Of a stretch of DNA of 64,000 bases, positions 63,542 to 64,000 are shown piece after piece. A program made the translations under genes and the position numbers. Positions within the stretch are counted from its first letter, which is position 1; each line of letters begins with the position of its first letter. This DNA is from Idiomarina sp. MD25a (GTDB lineage Bacteria; Pseudomonadota; Gammaproteobacteria; Enterobacterales; Alteromonadaceae): assembly GCF_001870515.1 (NCBI RefSeq), contig NZ_MDGT01000003.1, positions 1 to 64,000 on the forward strand, written 5' to 3'. The notes under the pieces were generated by a model. It worked only from the letters and a program-made list of their open reading frames with translations, ran no database searches and had not been told where the DNA came from.

Positions 63542-63767
63542 TCTCTATCCAATATCTGAATGGTGTGTCTGCAACAGATTGCTGCACTAACTTGTGCTCC
63601 ATGAACTCACAGAATTGTGGAATGTCGCGTCGCGTGGCAGGGTCATCGGCTATCACCATCAGTACCTGACCCACCGTTAACTTGCGGATCGTGGCACGCA
63701 CCAACATGACGGGCTCTGGGCATCTCAGACCTAGGGTATCTAATTCTTTGTCGGCTTTGATTTGCAT
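63528..63767 (-). CDS. tusA: Sulfur carrier protein TusA
   Basis: A 79-residue protein with the persulfide-carrying cysteine in [18 protein letters not shown] (about C16) and the fold-typical [21 protein letters not shown]. It relays sulfur from IscS toward the TusBCD-MnmA pathway for 2-thiolation of wobble uridines, complementing the MnmE/MnmG modification encoded in the same window. Confidence 0.95.
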   Translation of the reverse strand: MQIKADKELDTLGLRCPEPVMLVRATIRKLTVGQVLMVIADDPATRRDIPQFCEFMEHKLVQQSVADTPFRYWIEKSHD

Positions 63768-63796
63768 CGCTCATCGCTCGTATAAGAGAGTCATAA

Positions 63797-63832
63797 AAAA
63801 GCCCATGATACCATAGGTACCATGGGCTTTTA
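63797..63832. terminator. Bidirectional terminator between fadA and tusA
   Basis: AAAAGCCCATG (63797-63807) pairs with CATGGGCTTTT (63821-63831) around a 13-nt loop, with A- and T-runs on the outside. It would end the leftward fadA transcript. Confidence 0.82.
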
Positions 63833-63847
63833 TCTATCTAAGAGCGT

Positions 63848-64000
<153 letters not shown>

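Overview
The window is a chromosomal replication-origin region of a gammaproteobacterium. The evidence is gene order (mnmG-rsmG-parA-parB-atp on one side of oriC, mnmE-yidC-yidD-rnpA-rpmH/dnaA-dnaN-recF-gyrB on the other, then glyQS, tag, tusA, fadA), a Dam/GATC-rich enterobacterial-type oriC between mioC and mnmG, and an E. coli-like LexA box. The gyrB-glyS-glyQ-tag-tusA-fadA order and the marine-type accessory genes suggest Alteromonadales, perhaps near Idiomarinaceae. That placement is inference; no identifiable 16S sequence lies inside the window.

Layout. 1-400: leader and two tandem promoters of an rRNA operon that reads leftward off the window. 401-8.4 kb: a YrdA-type gamma carbonic anhydrase, the SOS mutagenesis cassette imuA-imuB-dnaE2 under a LexA box, and a divergent YihG-like acyltransferase with an MscS-family channel. 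8.4-13.4 kb: dsbA-srkA, ccoG, an M20 amidohydrolase. 12.9-15.1 kb: the ahpD-ahpC / oxyR peroxide module. 15.1-20.3 kb: a membrane-anchored GltB-like FMN protein with a small lipoprotein, and an operon of a PQQ sugar dehydrogenase with a PqqU/YncD-like TonB receptor. 20.4-24.5 kb: a DJ-1/PfpI protein, a sigma-54 two-component pair, and a divergent small periplasmic DUF4168-like protein behind a sigma-54-like promoter. 24.6-27.7 kb: acetolactate-synthase-like enzyme, GST, CDF metal exporter. 27.9-29.85 kb: a decaying AT-rich islet with a stop-interrupted secreted protein and remnants of repeated small membrane proteins.

29.9-44.6 kb is the conserved leftward block glmS, glmU, the complete atpIBEFHAGDC operon, parB, parA, rsmG and mnmG. 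oriC lies at about 44.69-45.05 kb, followed by mioC. 45.5-48.9 kb carries a periplasmic phosphatase-like protein, glyoxalase I, a GIY-YIG protein, a DUF2007/zinc-ribbon protein and an FUSC transporter. 48.9-52.9 kb is mnmE, yidC, yidD, rnpA, rpmH (leftward). 53.2-59.3 kb is dnaA-dnaN-recF-gyrB (rightward), and recF contains two identical perfect parS palindromes. The window ends with glyQS, tag, a GNAT, tusA and the 3' end of fadA.

Genes beside oriC on both sides support initiation (DnaA), segregation (ParAB-parS) and energy or cell-wall precursor supply. The two most interesting accessory units are the predicted PQQ-scavenging operon (17.2-20.3 kb) and the self-contained sigma-54 two-component/DUF4168 unit (21.1-24.5 kb). 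No CRISPR array, insertion sequence, prophage, tRNA or recognisable defence system was seen.
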